Assembly: GCF_004761865.1 (NCBI RefSeq)
Contig: NZ_SJDM01000019.1
Span: 1 to 63,482 of the forward strand
Length of the DNA stretch: 63,482 bases
From: Crenalkalicoccus roseus
GTDB lineage: Bacteria > Pseudomonadota > Alphaproteobacteria > Acetobacterales > Acetobacteraceae
Reading direction: 5' to 3'
Below the pieces are notes generated by a model. It had not been told where the DNA came from. It searched no databases and saw nothing but the letters and a program-made list of their open reading frames with translations. Each line of letters starts with the position of its first letter. The first letter of the stretch is position 1. The translations under genes and the position numbers were made by a program. Below are positions 8,580-16,422 of this stretch, in pieces.

Positions 8580-9281
8580 CTACCGCGACGGCCCCGGAAG
8601 CTGCCCGGCAATCCGCCGCGCGGCGGTGCCCGGCAGCCGCTCCAGCGCGCTCCGCCCCCCGGCGGCATAGACGGCGACGGCGCGCAGCAGCTCCCGCAGC
8701 GCCTCGGGGGCGGCGCTGTCGAAGGGCGCGTAGGCCCCGCCTGAGAGCTTGGCCACCTGCCGGAAGACGTTGCCGGCGACCGGGTCCATGCCCTCGTGGA
8801 ACAGGAAGGCCGGGGTGCCGTGCAGGCCGAGCTGCCCCGCCAGGTGGCAGATCGGGTCGGGCGGCTCCTCCACCGCGTCGCCGACGAAGACGAGCGCGTT
8901 CACCCGCTCGCGCCTGGTCTCGGCCAGCACGTGTTCGAGCAGGCGCCGGATCTGGGTCTGCCCGCCGAGGCACTGCACCCCGCTCATGCGCCGCGCCAGC
9001 TCCTCGGCGTCGGCGAGGAAGGGGGTGGCGGCGAATTCCATGAAGCCGCGATAGTAGGCGAGCTGGATCTCCAGCCCCCCGAGGTCGCGGGTGGCCAGGA
9101 ACATCTCCCCCTGGAGCTGGCAGGCGCGGTCCCAGCTCGGCTGGCGGGAGGCGGTGGCGTCGATGGCGAAGATCAGGCGGCCCCGGCGGCCGCTGGCCGG
9201 CCGCACCTGCGGCAGGCTCGCCATCTTGCTGAGGAACGCCGCGACGGCGGCGCTGGCCGGCTTGTCGGGCAGGCTGCTCAT
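8580..9281 (-). CDS. von Willebrand factor A (vWA) domain protein
   Basis: A 233-residue cytoplasmic protein with no signal peptide. The vWA fold begins at about residue 35 with LIFAIDATAS, a DxTxS version of the MIDAS metal site. QTQIRRLLEHVL supplies the second metal loop and FVGDAVEE the third acidic position. vWA proteins usually bind partner proteins through the metal. The gene is followed 5 nt later by the membrane J-protein, so the two are probably one functional unit. It starts at the ATG at 9281; upstream in-frame Met codons fall in the intergenic region shared with the divergent gene. No exact role is known to me. Confidence 0.8.
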   Translation of the reverse strand: MSSLPDKPASAAVAAFLSKMASLPQVRPASGRRGRLIFAIDATASRQPSWDRACQLQGEMFLATRDLGGLEIQLAYYRGFMEFAATPFLADAEELARRMSGVQCLGGQTQIRRLLEHVLAETRRERVNALVFVGDAVEEPPDPICHLAGQLGLHGTPAFLFHEGMDPVAGNVFRQVAKLSGGAYAPFDSAAPEALRELLRAVAVYAAGGRSALERLPGTAARRIAGQLPGPSR

Positions 9282-9394
9282 GCCGGAGAGATGGTCCGCA
9301 TCCGGCCTTCCCGCCAGACCGGCGCCGCCGCGCGGGAGGCGGGGCGGCGCGGTCCGGTGTAGGATGGGCGCGGCCGGAACGGGCGGAGGCGGCG

Positions 9395-10762
9395 ATGCGG
9401 TGGAGGGCATATCTGGCGCTGGCGGGGCTGCTCGCCTGCGGCGCGGCGCTGGCGCAGGAGAGGCCGGCGCCCGCCGCGCCCCCGCCCGCCCCCGCCGCCC
9501 CGGCCGGGGAGCCAGAGGCGGTCCGCGCCCTGCGCGCCCTGCTCGGGCCCGGCACGCGGCTCACCTACGCCGCGGCGGAGGTGATCGAGCCGGTGCGCGG
9601 CACGCTGCGGCTGCGCGAGGTGGCGCTCATCCAGCCGGAGGGCCGGGCGACGGCGGCCGAGCTGCTGCTGGACGGGCTGCGCGCCGAGGCGGTGGAGGAG
9701 GCCACCGCGCGGGGCGTGGTCCTGCACGGGCCGGAGGGGGAGGTGCGCATGGACACCCTGCGCCTCGCGGGCTTCTCGTTGCGGCGCCCCGCCGGCGGGG
9801 AGGCGCCGCGTCCGGACATGATCCGCGCCGACGCCTTGCGCGTCGAGGGGTTGACCGTGCCGGGCGAGACGCCGGTCGCCCTCGCGACGCTGGTTGTGGA
9901 GGATTACGGCGCCGGGCGGCCCGGCCGGGCGAGGCTCGAGGGGCTCGAGATCCGGCCCGCGGAAGGCGGGGGGCTGGACCGCGTCTCGCTCGAGCGCCTG
10001 GAAGTGCGCGGCCTCGACCTCGCCGGGACCCTGACGGCGCTGGCCGGGCAGGAGGTTCCGCCGCCCCCGCCCGGCCCCTACAGCCTGGAGGCGGAGGGGC
10101 TGTCGCTGGGGCAGGGGGGGCGGCCGGTCGGCGCGCTCGGCACGCTGCGCCTGGGCGGGGAGGTCACGGCGGACGGCACGGAGAGCGGCCGGCTGGCCCT
10201 GCGCGACATCCGGGTGGAACCCTTCCCGGGCCTCGACGAGTGGCTCCGGCGCTTCGGCTACGCCGCCCTGCTGGCGGACCTCACCGCCGAGACGCGCTAC
10301 GAGCGGGGCACCGGGCGGCTCGAGATCGGTGCCCTCTCCCTGGCGGCGCGGGAGGTCGGCGCCCTCTCCCTCTCGCTCGACCTGGAAGGCGCCACCGCCG
10401 AGGCGCTGGAGGCGCAGGATCTGGACGCGATGCGCCTGCGCGCCCTCGCCCTGCGCTACGCGGACCATTCCCTCTATGGCCGCTTCGTGCGCGAGCAGGC
10501 GCGGCAGACGCGCCAAGCGGAGCCGCAGGTGCGCCGCCAGCTCGCCGCCCAGGCGGCGGCCGCGCTGGCGGCGGAGGGGGAAGGCGCCGCGCTCGCCCCG
10601 GTGCGCGAGGCCATCCTGCGCTTCCTGCACGGCGAGGCGCGGGAGGTGGAGTTCGTCCTCCGCCCGCCGCGGCCCCTGCCCCTGTCGGAGCTGCCGACGG
10701 CCGCGGCGGCGGGACCGGCGGAGCTGCAGCGCCTTCTCGGCCTCGGCGCCACGGCGCGATAG
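9395..10762 (+). CDS. Secreted protein of unknown function
   Basis: A 455-residue protein that I do not recognise. Residues 1-20 form a Sec signal (MRWRAYLALAGLLACGAALA, then QE), followed by a Pro/Ala-rich linker to about residue 38. The rest is built of short repeats of hydrophobic beta strands such as RLEGLEIRP, SLERLEVRGLDL and EAEGLSLGQGG, which suggests a beta-solenoid or AsmA/DUF945-like sheet. A charged helical stretch at about 360-410 precedes the end. It diverges from the vWA gene with 113 nt between the starts. Periplasmic or envelope location is likely. No catalytic motif is visible. Confidence 0.75.
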   Translation: MRWRAYLALAGLLACGAALAQERPAPAAPPPAPAAPAGEPEAVRALRALLGPGTRLTYAAAEVIEPVRGTLRLREVALIQPEGRATAAELLLDGLRAEAVEEATARGVVLHGPEGEVRMDTLRLAGFSLRRPAGGEAPRPDMIRADALRVEGLTVPGETPVALATLVVEDYGAGRPGRARLEGLEIRPAEGGGLDRVSLERLEVRGLDLAGTLTALAGQEVPPPPPGPYSLEAEGLSLGQGGRPVGALGTLRLGGEVTADGTESGRLALRDIRVEPFPGLDEWLRRFGYAALLADLTAETRYERGTGRLEIGALSLAAREVGALSLSLDLEGATAEALEAQDLDAMRLRALALRYADHSLYGRFVREQARQTRQAEPQVRRQLAAQAAAALAAEGEGAALAPVREAILRFLHGEAREVEFVLRPPRPLPLSELPTAAAAGPAELQRLLGLGATAR

Positions 10763-10850
10763 GGCGGATCGCAGAGGGCCGGGGGCGGCCCCTTCCGCCC
10801 GGTCCGCGGCGGCAGGATCGCCGGGGCGGCGCCCCCGTCGCGCGACCAGG

Positions 10851-10889
10851 GGCGAAAGTGCGATGCGCGACGGCAGAGCATGCCGCAGG
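10851..10889 (+). repeat. 39-nt element, copy A (upstream of third Bug gene)
   Basis: This 39-nt sequence matches the one at 32318-32356 at 32 of 39 positions without gaps, starting with an identical GGCGAAAGTG and ending near CATGCCG-AGG. It lies about 150 nt upstream of a Bug-receptor start. Copy B lies about 160 nt upstream of a small membrane protein gene in the same relative orientation. It could be a regulatory site, a promoter-proximal RNA element or a dispersed repeat. Confidence 0.45.
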
Positions 10890-11038
10890 CGGGCCGTGGA
10901 GGGGCGGGCTTGACTCCGCCCTGTTTCGCCGGCTGGTTCCATGGCCGAACGGGGCGCGGAAGGCGCCGACGGGTTCGCGGCCGGAGCCGCCCCGGCGGCA
11001 GGCCGCCCCCCGGAAGCGGACGCACAGGGAGGACCGCC

Positions 11039-12010
11039 ATGCTCACCCGCCGCCATCTTGGCGCCGCCGCCGCCGCGGCGCTCGCCGCCCCCGCCATCGC
11101 CCGCGGCCAGGCCGCCTGGCCTGGCGAGCGGCCGATCGAGGTCATCGTGCCCTTCCCACCGGGCGGCGGGGTGGATGTGATGGCGCGGCTCACCCTCCCC
11201 TTCCTGCAGCGCCATCTGGGCGCCGGCCAGTTCGTGGTGATCAACCGCCCAGGCGCGGGCGGCCAGCTCGGCTTCGAGGCGACCTTCAACGCCGCGCCGG
11301 ACGGGCAGACCCTGGGCGCCGTCGCGGTGCCGGCGATCAACACCTTCCCGCTGGAACGCCCGGTGCGCTACCGGCCGATGGAGTTCACCTTCCTCGCCAA
11401 TGTGGTGGACGATCCGAACACCATCTACGTCCCGGCCGCCTCGCCGCTGCGCAACCTGGCCGATCTCGTGGCGGCGGCGAAGGCGCGGCCGGGACAGATG
11501 CATTACGGCACCACCGGCGTTGGTTCGGACGACCACATCCTCATGCTGGCGCTCGAAGGCATGGCGGGGCTGGAGCCGATGACGCATGTGCCCTTCGTCG
11601 GCTCCGCGCCGCTGCTGGCGCAGGTGCTGGGCGGGCACATCGAGCTCGGCGTCGGCAACGTGGCCGAGATCCTGGGGCCGATGCGTGACGGGCGGGTGCG
11701 CGCGCTCGGCCAGGCGGCGGAACAGCGCTGGGAGGCGGCGCCGGACGTGCCCACCTTCCGCGAGCAGGGCTTCGACATCGTCGCCGGTTCCGCGCGCGGC
11801 ATCGTCGGCCCGCCCCGCCTGCCGGATCCGATCCGGGAGCGGCTGGAGCGCGCCTTCGCCGCCACCTTCGCCGATCCGGAGTTCCGGCGCGAGGCGGAGC
11901 GCGCCGCCCTGCCGCTGCGGCCGCTGGTGGGGGAGGAGTACCGCCGCATGGTCGAGCAGACGAACACGGCGGTGCAGGCGCTCTGGCAGCAGCGGCCCTG
12001 GAGCCGCTAG
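11039..12010 (+). CDS. Bug-family (TctC-like) periplasmic solute-binding protein
   Basis: The third Bug receptor, 323 residues. The N-terminus MLTRRHLGAAAAAALAAPAIARGQ is a twin-arginine-type signal. IEVIVPFPPGGGVD, INRPGAGGQLGFE, VPFVGSAPLLAQVLGGHIELG and a C-terminal EEYRRMVEQ are family hallmarks. The ATG at 11039 was chosen for the GGGAGGA just upstream; the longer frame would add 53 low-complexity residues. It is monocistronic: a 12-bp hairpin follows 8 nt after the stop. Copy A of the 39-nt element lies in its upstream region. The ligand is unknown, and no membrane subunits are nearby. Confidence 0.9.
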   Translation: MLTRRHLGAAAAAALAAPAIARGQAAWPGERPIEVIVPFPPGGGVDVMARLTLPFLQRHLGAGQFVVINRPGAGGQLGFEATFNAAPDGQTLGAVAVPAINTFPLERPVRYRPMEFTFLANVVDDPNTIYVPAASPLRNLADLVAAAKARPGQMHYGTTGVGSDDHILMLALEGMAGLEPMTHVPFVGSAPLLAQVLGGHIELGVGNVAEILGPMRDGRVRALGQAAEQRWEAAPDVPTFREQGFDIVAGSARGIVGPPRLPDPIRERLERAFAATFADPEFRREAERAALPLRPLVGEEYRRMVEQTNTAVQALWQQRPWSR

Positions 12011-12017
12011 GGCAGAT

Positions 12018-12045
12018 CCCGTTCAGGCGGCCTCGCCTGAACGGG
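12018..12045 (+). terminator. Hairpin terminator after third Bug gene
   Basis: A perfect 12-bp stem (CCCGTTCAGGCG and complement) with a 4-nt loop begins 8 nt after the stop at 12010. There is no U-tract. Part of the stem plus the following GAGGCTCGCGC reappears at about 12783-12808, next to the 3' end of the PEP synthase gene, so it may belong to a small repeat family used at gene ends. Confidence 0.65.
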
Positions 12046-12110
12046 CGGAGAGGCTCGCGCACGCAACGGGCTGGAGCCTTTACAGTGGGCCAGGGCGAAC
12101 GGGCCATGCC

Positions 12111-12716
12111 TTAACGCTGCGTGGCGGCCCAGGCCTCGGCGATCCGCGAGAGCCGGTCCTCCGCCGGCGCGCGGCGCGCGGAGACCTCGCCCCAGCGCCT
12201 CACCGGGCCGGAATCGATATGGACGAAGCCGCGCGCGGGATAGACCCCGACCCCGCCGCGACCGAGCGCCAGCGCCGCCGCGCCGAACGCCGCCAGGCGG
12301 GCCGAGGGAATCAGCAGGTCGAGCGCCGCGGCGCGCAGATGCTGGCTGTCGGCCGCGCCCTCCACCAGCGCGTTGGTGCCGGGCGTGCGGTAGCCGGAGA
12401 GCACGGCGAACTCCCGGATGCGCTCCCGCTCGCCCAGCTCCCACAGGATTTCGATCGCGCGCGGATCGAAGGGGCGGACGGCGCCCGTCCGGCTGTCGGC
12501 CAGGACGGCGGAGAGTTCGCGCATCGCCCCGGCATCGGGAACGACGCCATTATGCCACGTGCCGGAGAAGGTGGCGCCCGTGGCGGCATGGCGCAGCGCC
12601 AGGCGCCGCGGCGCGATCGCGTGCCACCTGCCCTGCTGACCAGAGGCGGCGAGGGACGGCGCGGCGCCAGCGAGAGCTGCGAGCGCCGCGAGACAACAGG
12701 CCGTTCTGCGGTGCAT
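12111..12716 (-). CDS. DUF882/M15-like peptidoglycan endopeptidase
   Basis: A 201-residue exported protein of the YcbK/DUF882 group, related to the M15 zinc peptidases that cut peptidoglycan peptide cross-links. The signal peptide runs to about residue 23 (SLA-AS). The core motifs are SGYRTPGTN, then SQHLRAAALDL with the zinc His and Asp spaced as in M15 enzymes, and FVHIDSGPVRRW with the second zinc His. The periplasm is the likely site. It is a single leftward gene between convergent neighbours. Some family members have lost activity, but the metal ligands visible here are intact. Confidence 0.85.
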   Translation of the reverse strand: MHRRTACCLAALAALAGAAPSLAASGQQGRWHAIAPRRLALRHAATGATFSGTWHNGVVPDAGAMRELSAVLADSRTGAVRPFDPRAIEILWELGERERIREFAVLSGYRTPGTNALVEGAADSQHLRAAALDLLIPSARLAAFGAAALALGRGGVGVYPARGFVHIDSGPVRRWGEVSARRAPAEDRLSRIAEAWAATQR

Positions 12717-12809
12717 GGCGCCCGGCGTAGACCGGCGGCGTCCGCGCCGGAAACCCGGCCTCGCGCAATAGCTACCGCGCCGGCGTTCAGGCGGCCGTGA
12801 GGCTCGCGC

Positions 12810-15191
12810 TCAGCCGGCCGCTTCCGCTTCCGCCACCTGTCTTGCCGCCGCCACGAAACCGTCCGGATTGAGCGAGATGGAATCGATCCCGCACCGTACC
12901 AGGAAGGCGGCGAAGTCCGGGTGGTTCGAGGGCGCCTCGCCGCAGATCCCCACCCTCGTCCCGCAGGCATGGGCGCGGCGGATGACCTCTGCGATCATGC
13001 GCTTCACCGCCTCGTCGCGCTCGTCGAACAGGCCGCGCAGCTCGGCGCTGTCGCGGTCCACGCCGAGCACGAGCTGGGTCAGGTCGTTGGAGCCGATGGA
13101 GAAGCCGTCGAAGCGGGCAGCGAATTCCTCGGCCAGCACGACGTTGGAGGGGATCTCGCACATCACGTAGACCTTGAGGCCGTCCCGGCCCCGCTCCAGC
13201 CCGTGCTCCTTCATCACCGCCAGCACCCGGTCGGCCTCGGCCGGGGTGCGGCAGAAGGGGATCATGACGACGATGTTGCCGAGGCCGATCTCCTCCCGCG
13301 CCTTGCGCACCGCGCGGCATTCCAGCGCGAAGCCCTCGCGGTAGCGCTCGGAGTAGTAGCGGGAGGCGCCGCGCAGCCCGAGCATCGGGTTCTCCTCCTC
13401 GGGCTCGAAGGGCGCGCCACCGATGAGGTGGGCGTATTCGTTGCTCTTGAAGTCCGACATCCGCAGGATGACGGGGTGCGGGTGGAAGGGCGCGGCGATG
13501 CGCGCCACGCCGCGCGCCAGCGTGTCCACGAAGTAGCTGGGCTTGTCGGGGAAGCCGCGGGTCAGCGCCTCGATCTGCCGCCGTGCCTCGGGGTCCGTCA
13601 CCTGGTCGAAACGCACCAGCGCCATCGGGTGCGCCTTGATCACCGAGCCGACGATGAACTCCATCCGCGCCAGGCCGATGCCCTTGGCCGGCAGACGCCA
13701 CCAGCGCAGCGCCGCGGCGGGGCTGGCGATGTTCAGCATCATCGCCGTGCGCGTCGCCGGGATGGTGGAGAGGTCGAGCTCGGTCGCGGCGAAGTCGAGC
13801 CTGCCGTCATAGACCCGCCCCTCCTCGCCCTCGGCGCAGGAGAGCGTCACCTCCTGCCCGTCGCGCAGCGTGGCGGTGGCGCGCTGCGTGCCGACCACGG
13901 CGGGCAGGCCGAGCTCGCGGCTGACGATGGCGGCGTGGCTGGTGGCGCCGCCATGGTCGGTGACGATGCCGGCCGCCTTCTTCATCAGCGGCACCCAGTC
14001 GGGATCCGTGGCGTCGGCCACCAGGATGGCGCCTTCCGGGAAGTCCGCCGCCGCCTCGGGGCTGTGCACGACCCGCACCGGCCCGGCGGCGATGGCGTCC
14101 CCCACCGCGGCGCCGGTCAGGAGCGGCGCGCGCGGCCGGCCCCTGAGCCGCCAGGTGCGCAGCAGCCCGCCCGAGCGGGCGCCGTGCACGGTCTCCGGCC
14201 GCGCCTGGACGATGAACAGCTCGTCCGTGGCGCCGTCCTTCGCCCATTCCATGTCCATCGGCCGGCCGTAATGCCGCTCGATCGCCACCGCCCAACGGGC
14301 GAGGGCGAGGATCTCGGCGTCCGAGAGCACCAGCGCGTCGCGCTCGCGCCGCGTGGTCTCGACCAGGGCGGTGCGAGCGCTGCCGCCGGTGGCATAGACC
14401 ATCTTCCGCGCCTTGGCGCCGCGCGCCTTGTCCAGGATCGGCACCTTGGCGGGATCGTCGAGCGGCGGCTTGAACACCAGGTAGCGGTCGGGGTCCACGA
14501 GGCCCTGCACCACCGTCTCGCCCAGGCCCCAGGCGGCGCTGATGACGACCACGCCCGGGAAGCCGCTCTCGGTGTCGATCGAGAACATAACGCCCGAGCC
14601 GCCGAGATCGGCCCGCACCATCGCCTGCACGCCGACCGAGAGCGCCACCTGCAGGTGGTCGAAGCCGTGCATCTCGCGGTAGGAGATGGCGCGGTCGGTG
14701 AAGAGCGAGGCGAAGCAGGCGCGGCACGCTTCCAGCAGCGCGCGCTCCCCGCGGACGTTCAGGAAAGTCTCCTGCTGGCCGGCGAAGCTCGCCGTCGGCA
14801 AATCCTCGGCGGTGGCGCTGCTGCGCACGGCGACGGCGGTCTCCGCCTCGCCGCGGCGGTCGCACAGGGCGCGGTAGGCGGCGCGGATCTCCGCGGCCAG
14901 CGGGGGTTGGATCTCGCCGTCGAGGAACAGGCGGCGGATGGCCGCGCCCGTCTCCTGCAACGTGGCGCGGCCCTGGCGCATCGCCTCCAGCCGCGCGCGC
15001 ATCGCATCGCCGATACCATTGGCGGCGACGTAGTCGCGGAAGGCCTCGGCCGTGGTGGCGAAGCCGGGGGGCACGCGCACCCCGGCGGCGGAGAGGGCAC
15101 GGATCATCTCTCCGAGCGAGGCGTTCTTGCCGCCGACCCGCGCCACATCGTCAAGGCCGACCTCCTCGAACCAGACCAGGAACCTGCTCAT
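12810..15191 (-). CDS. ppsA: Phosphoenolpyruvate synthase (pyruvate, water dikinase)
   Basis: A 793-residue cytoplasmic enzyme converting pyruvate and ATP to PEP, AMP and phosphate, needed for gluconeogenesis from three-carbon acids. The N-terminal ATP-grasp domain begins VGGKNASLGEM and contains RSSATAEDLPTASFAGQQ at 123-140. The swivelling phosphohistidine is His419 in GGATSHAAI. The C-terminal barrel ends with GICGEAPSNHPDF, which carries the catalytic Cys. The length matches E. coli PpsA (792). The ATG overlaps the stop of the upstream alcohol dehydrogenase gene by 4 nt, so the pair is translationally coupled. Confidence 0.95.
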   Translation of the reverse strand: MSRFLVWFEEVGLDDVARVGGKNASLGEMIRALSAAGVRVPPGFATTAEAFRDYVAANGIGDAMRARLEAMRQGRATLQETGAAIRRLFLDGEIQPPLAAEIRAAYRALCDRRGEAETAVAVRSSATAEDLPTASFAGQQETFLNVRGERALLEACRACFASLFTDRAISYREMHGFDHLQVALSVGVQAMVRADLGGSGVMFSIDTESGFPGVVVISAAWGLGETVVQGLVDPDRYLVFKPPLDDPAKVPILDKARGAKARKMVYATGGSARTALVETTRRERDALVLSDAEILALARWAVAIERHYGRPMDMEWAKDGATDELFIVQARPETVHGARSGGLLRTWRLRGRPRAPLLTGAAVGDAIAAGPVRVVHSPEAAADFPEGAILVADATDPDWVPLMKKAAGIVTDHGGATSHAAIVSRELGLPAVVGTQRATATLRDGQEVTLSCAEGEEGRVYDGRLDFAATELDLSTIPATRTAMMLNIASPAAALRWWRLPAKGIGLARMEFIVGSVIKAHPMALVRFDQVTDPEARRQIEALTRGFPDKPSYFVDTLARGVARIAAPFHPHPVILRMSDFKSNEYAHLIGGAPFEPEEENPMLGLRGASRYYSERYREGFALECRAVRKAREEIGLGNIVVMIPFCRTPAEADRVLAVMKEHGLERGRDGLKVYVMCEIPSNVVLAEEFAARFDGFSIGSNDLTQLVLGVDRDSAELRGLFDERDEAVKRMIAEVIRRAHACGTRVGICGEAPSNHPDFAAFLVRCGIDSISLNPDGFVAAARQVAEAEAAG

Positions 15192-16264
15192 GGCGTGATC
15201 GCCACCTTGAGCACGCCGTCGCGCTGGTGCGCGAAGAAGTCGTAGGCCTCCTCGATGCGGTCGAGCGGGAAGCGGTGCGTCACCATCGGCTTCAGGTCCA
15301 CCCGGCCGGATTCGATCACCGCCATCAGCCGCCGCATCCGCTCCTTTCCGCCCGGGCAGAGGGTGGTGAGGATGCGGTGGTCGCCGAGCCCGGCCGCGAA
15401 GGCGTCGAGCGGGATGCGCAGGTCGGAGGAATAGACGCCGAGCGAGGAGAGCGTCCCGCCCGGGCGCAGCACGCGCAGCGCCGCCTCGAAGGTCTGCTGC
15501 GTGCCGAGCGCCTCGATGGCGACGTCCACGCCGCGCCCGCCGGTGAGGCGGCGGACCTCCTCCACCGCATCGACCTTGGAGACGTCCACCACGTGGTCGG
15601 CGCCGAGGCGCCGCGCCATCTCCAGCCGTCCCGGCACGCGGTCCATGGCGATGATCGTCGTCGCGCCCATCAGCCGCGCCCCGGCGGTGGCGCAGAGGCC
15701 GATCGGCCCCTGGGCGAACACCGCCACGCTGTCGCCGATGCGGATGCCGCCCGATTCGGCGCCGCCGAAGCCGGTGGACATGATGTCGGGGCACATCAGC
15801 ACCTGCTCGTCCGAGAGCCCGTCCGGCACCGGTGCCAGGTTCGCCATGGCGTCGGGCACCAGCACGTACTCGGCCTGGCAGCCATCGATGGTGTTGCCGA
15901 ATTTCCAACCGCCGATCGGCTTCCAGCCATGCGCGGTGCCGGCGCCGTCCTGGGCGCAGAAGCCGCAGAGGCAGGCATTGCTGTGCCCGCTCGGCGTAAT
16001 GGCGCCGGCGATGACACGCTGGCCCTCGCGATAGCCCTTCACCGCCGAGCCGAGCCGCTCGATCACCCCCACCGGCTCGTGGCCGATGGTGAGGCCCTCC
16101 GCCACGGGGTACTCGCCCTTCAGGATATGCACGTCGGTGCCGCAGATGGTGGTGGTGGTCACGCGCAGCAGCGCATCGAGCGGCCCCACCTCCGGCACCG
16201 TCTTCTCGCGTAGCTCAATCCGGCCCGGCCGCACGAAGCAGGCCGCCTTCATCGTCCTCGGCAT
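15188..16264 (-). CDS. Zinc-dependent alcohol dehydrogenase (isopropanol dehydrogenase type)
   Basis: A 358-residue medium-chain dehydrogenase. CGTDVHILKGEYP supplies the zinc Cys, TIGHEPVGV the His and Glu, and CPDIMSTGFGGAE the Asp. This set is typical of the Clostridium beijerinckii-type secondary alcohol dehydrogenases. The nucleotide fold (AQGPIGLCATAG) is followed by an Asp in AMDR, which suggests NAD rather than NADP. LCPGGKERM and VTHRFPLDRIEEAYDFF complete the family pattern. GGGAGGAGG lies just before the chosen ATG at 16264. The gene is coupled to ppsA by an ATGA overlap. Together they could channel secondary alcohols, or the derived ketone or pyruvate, into PEP; that link is inference. 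Confidence 0.88.
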   Translation of the reverse strand: MPRTMKAACFVRPGRIELREKTVPEVGPLDALLRVTTTTICGTDVHILKGEYPVAEGLTIGHEPVGVIERLGSAVKGYREGQRVIAGAITPSGHSNACLCGFCAQDGAGTAHGWKPIGGWKFGNTIDGCQAEYVLVPDAMANLAPVPDGLSDEQVLMCPDIMSTGFGGAESGGIRIGDSVAVFAQGPIGLCATAGARLMGATTIIAMDRVPGRLEMARRLGADHVVDVSKVDAVEEVRRLTGGRGVDVAIEALGTQQTFEAALRVLRPGGTLSSLGVYSSDLRIPLDAFAAGLGDHRILTTLCPGGKERMRRLMAVIESGRVDLKPMVTHRFPLDRIEEAYDFFAHQRDGVLKVAITP

Positions 16265-16355
16265 CACAGCCTCCTCCCGGCTTGCCTGCCTAGTTGGGGG
16301 CGGGGGCACCCCGCCGCCATGATCTGGCGCAATCGCTACCGTCTCCGCGCCGCAC

Positions 16356-16382
16356 CGTTCCGCCTGGCGCTGGCGCGGAACG
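16356..16382. promoter_or_regulatory. Inverted repeat between alcohol dehydrogenase and glgX
   Basis: CGTTCCGC and its exact complement GCGGAACG are separated by 11 nt in the 158-nt divergent region between the dehydrogenase gene (start 16264) and glgX. It is a candidate operator or RNA hairpin. In a GC-rich spacer it could also be fortuitous. Confidence 0.25.
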
Positions 16383-16422
16383 TGGCGGGCGGTATGGTGG
16401 CGGCGCGATGCGGAGGACCCCG

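Noticed and set aside
10763-11038. Searched for an additional small gene before the third Bug receptor
   Set aside because: The frames present are Arg/Gly/Pro-rich without Shine-Dalgarno; only the 39-nt element is notable.
12085-12110. Possible third copy of the 39-nt element (AGTG-N17-CATGCC)
   Set aside because: Only the ends match, the core is different and needs a gap, and no gene start follows on that strand.
16356-16400. GGAAC of a possible EcfG-type general-stress promoter before glgX
   Set aside because: No GTT at the required 18-19 nt spacing.
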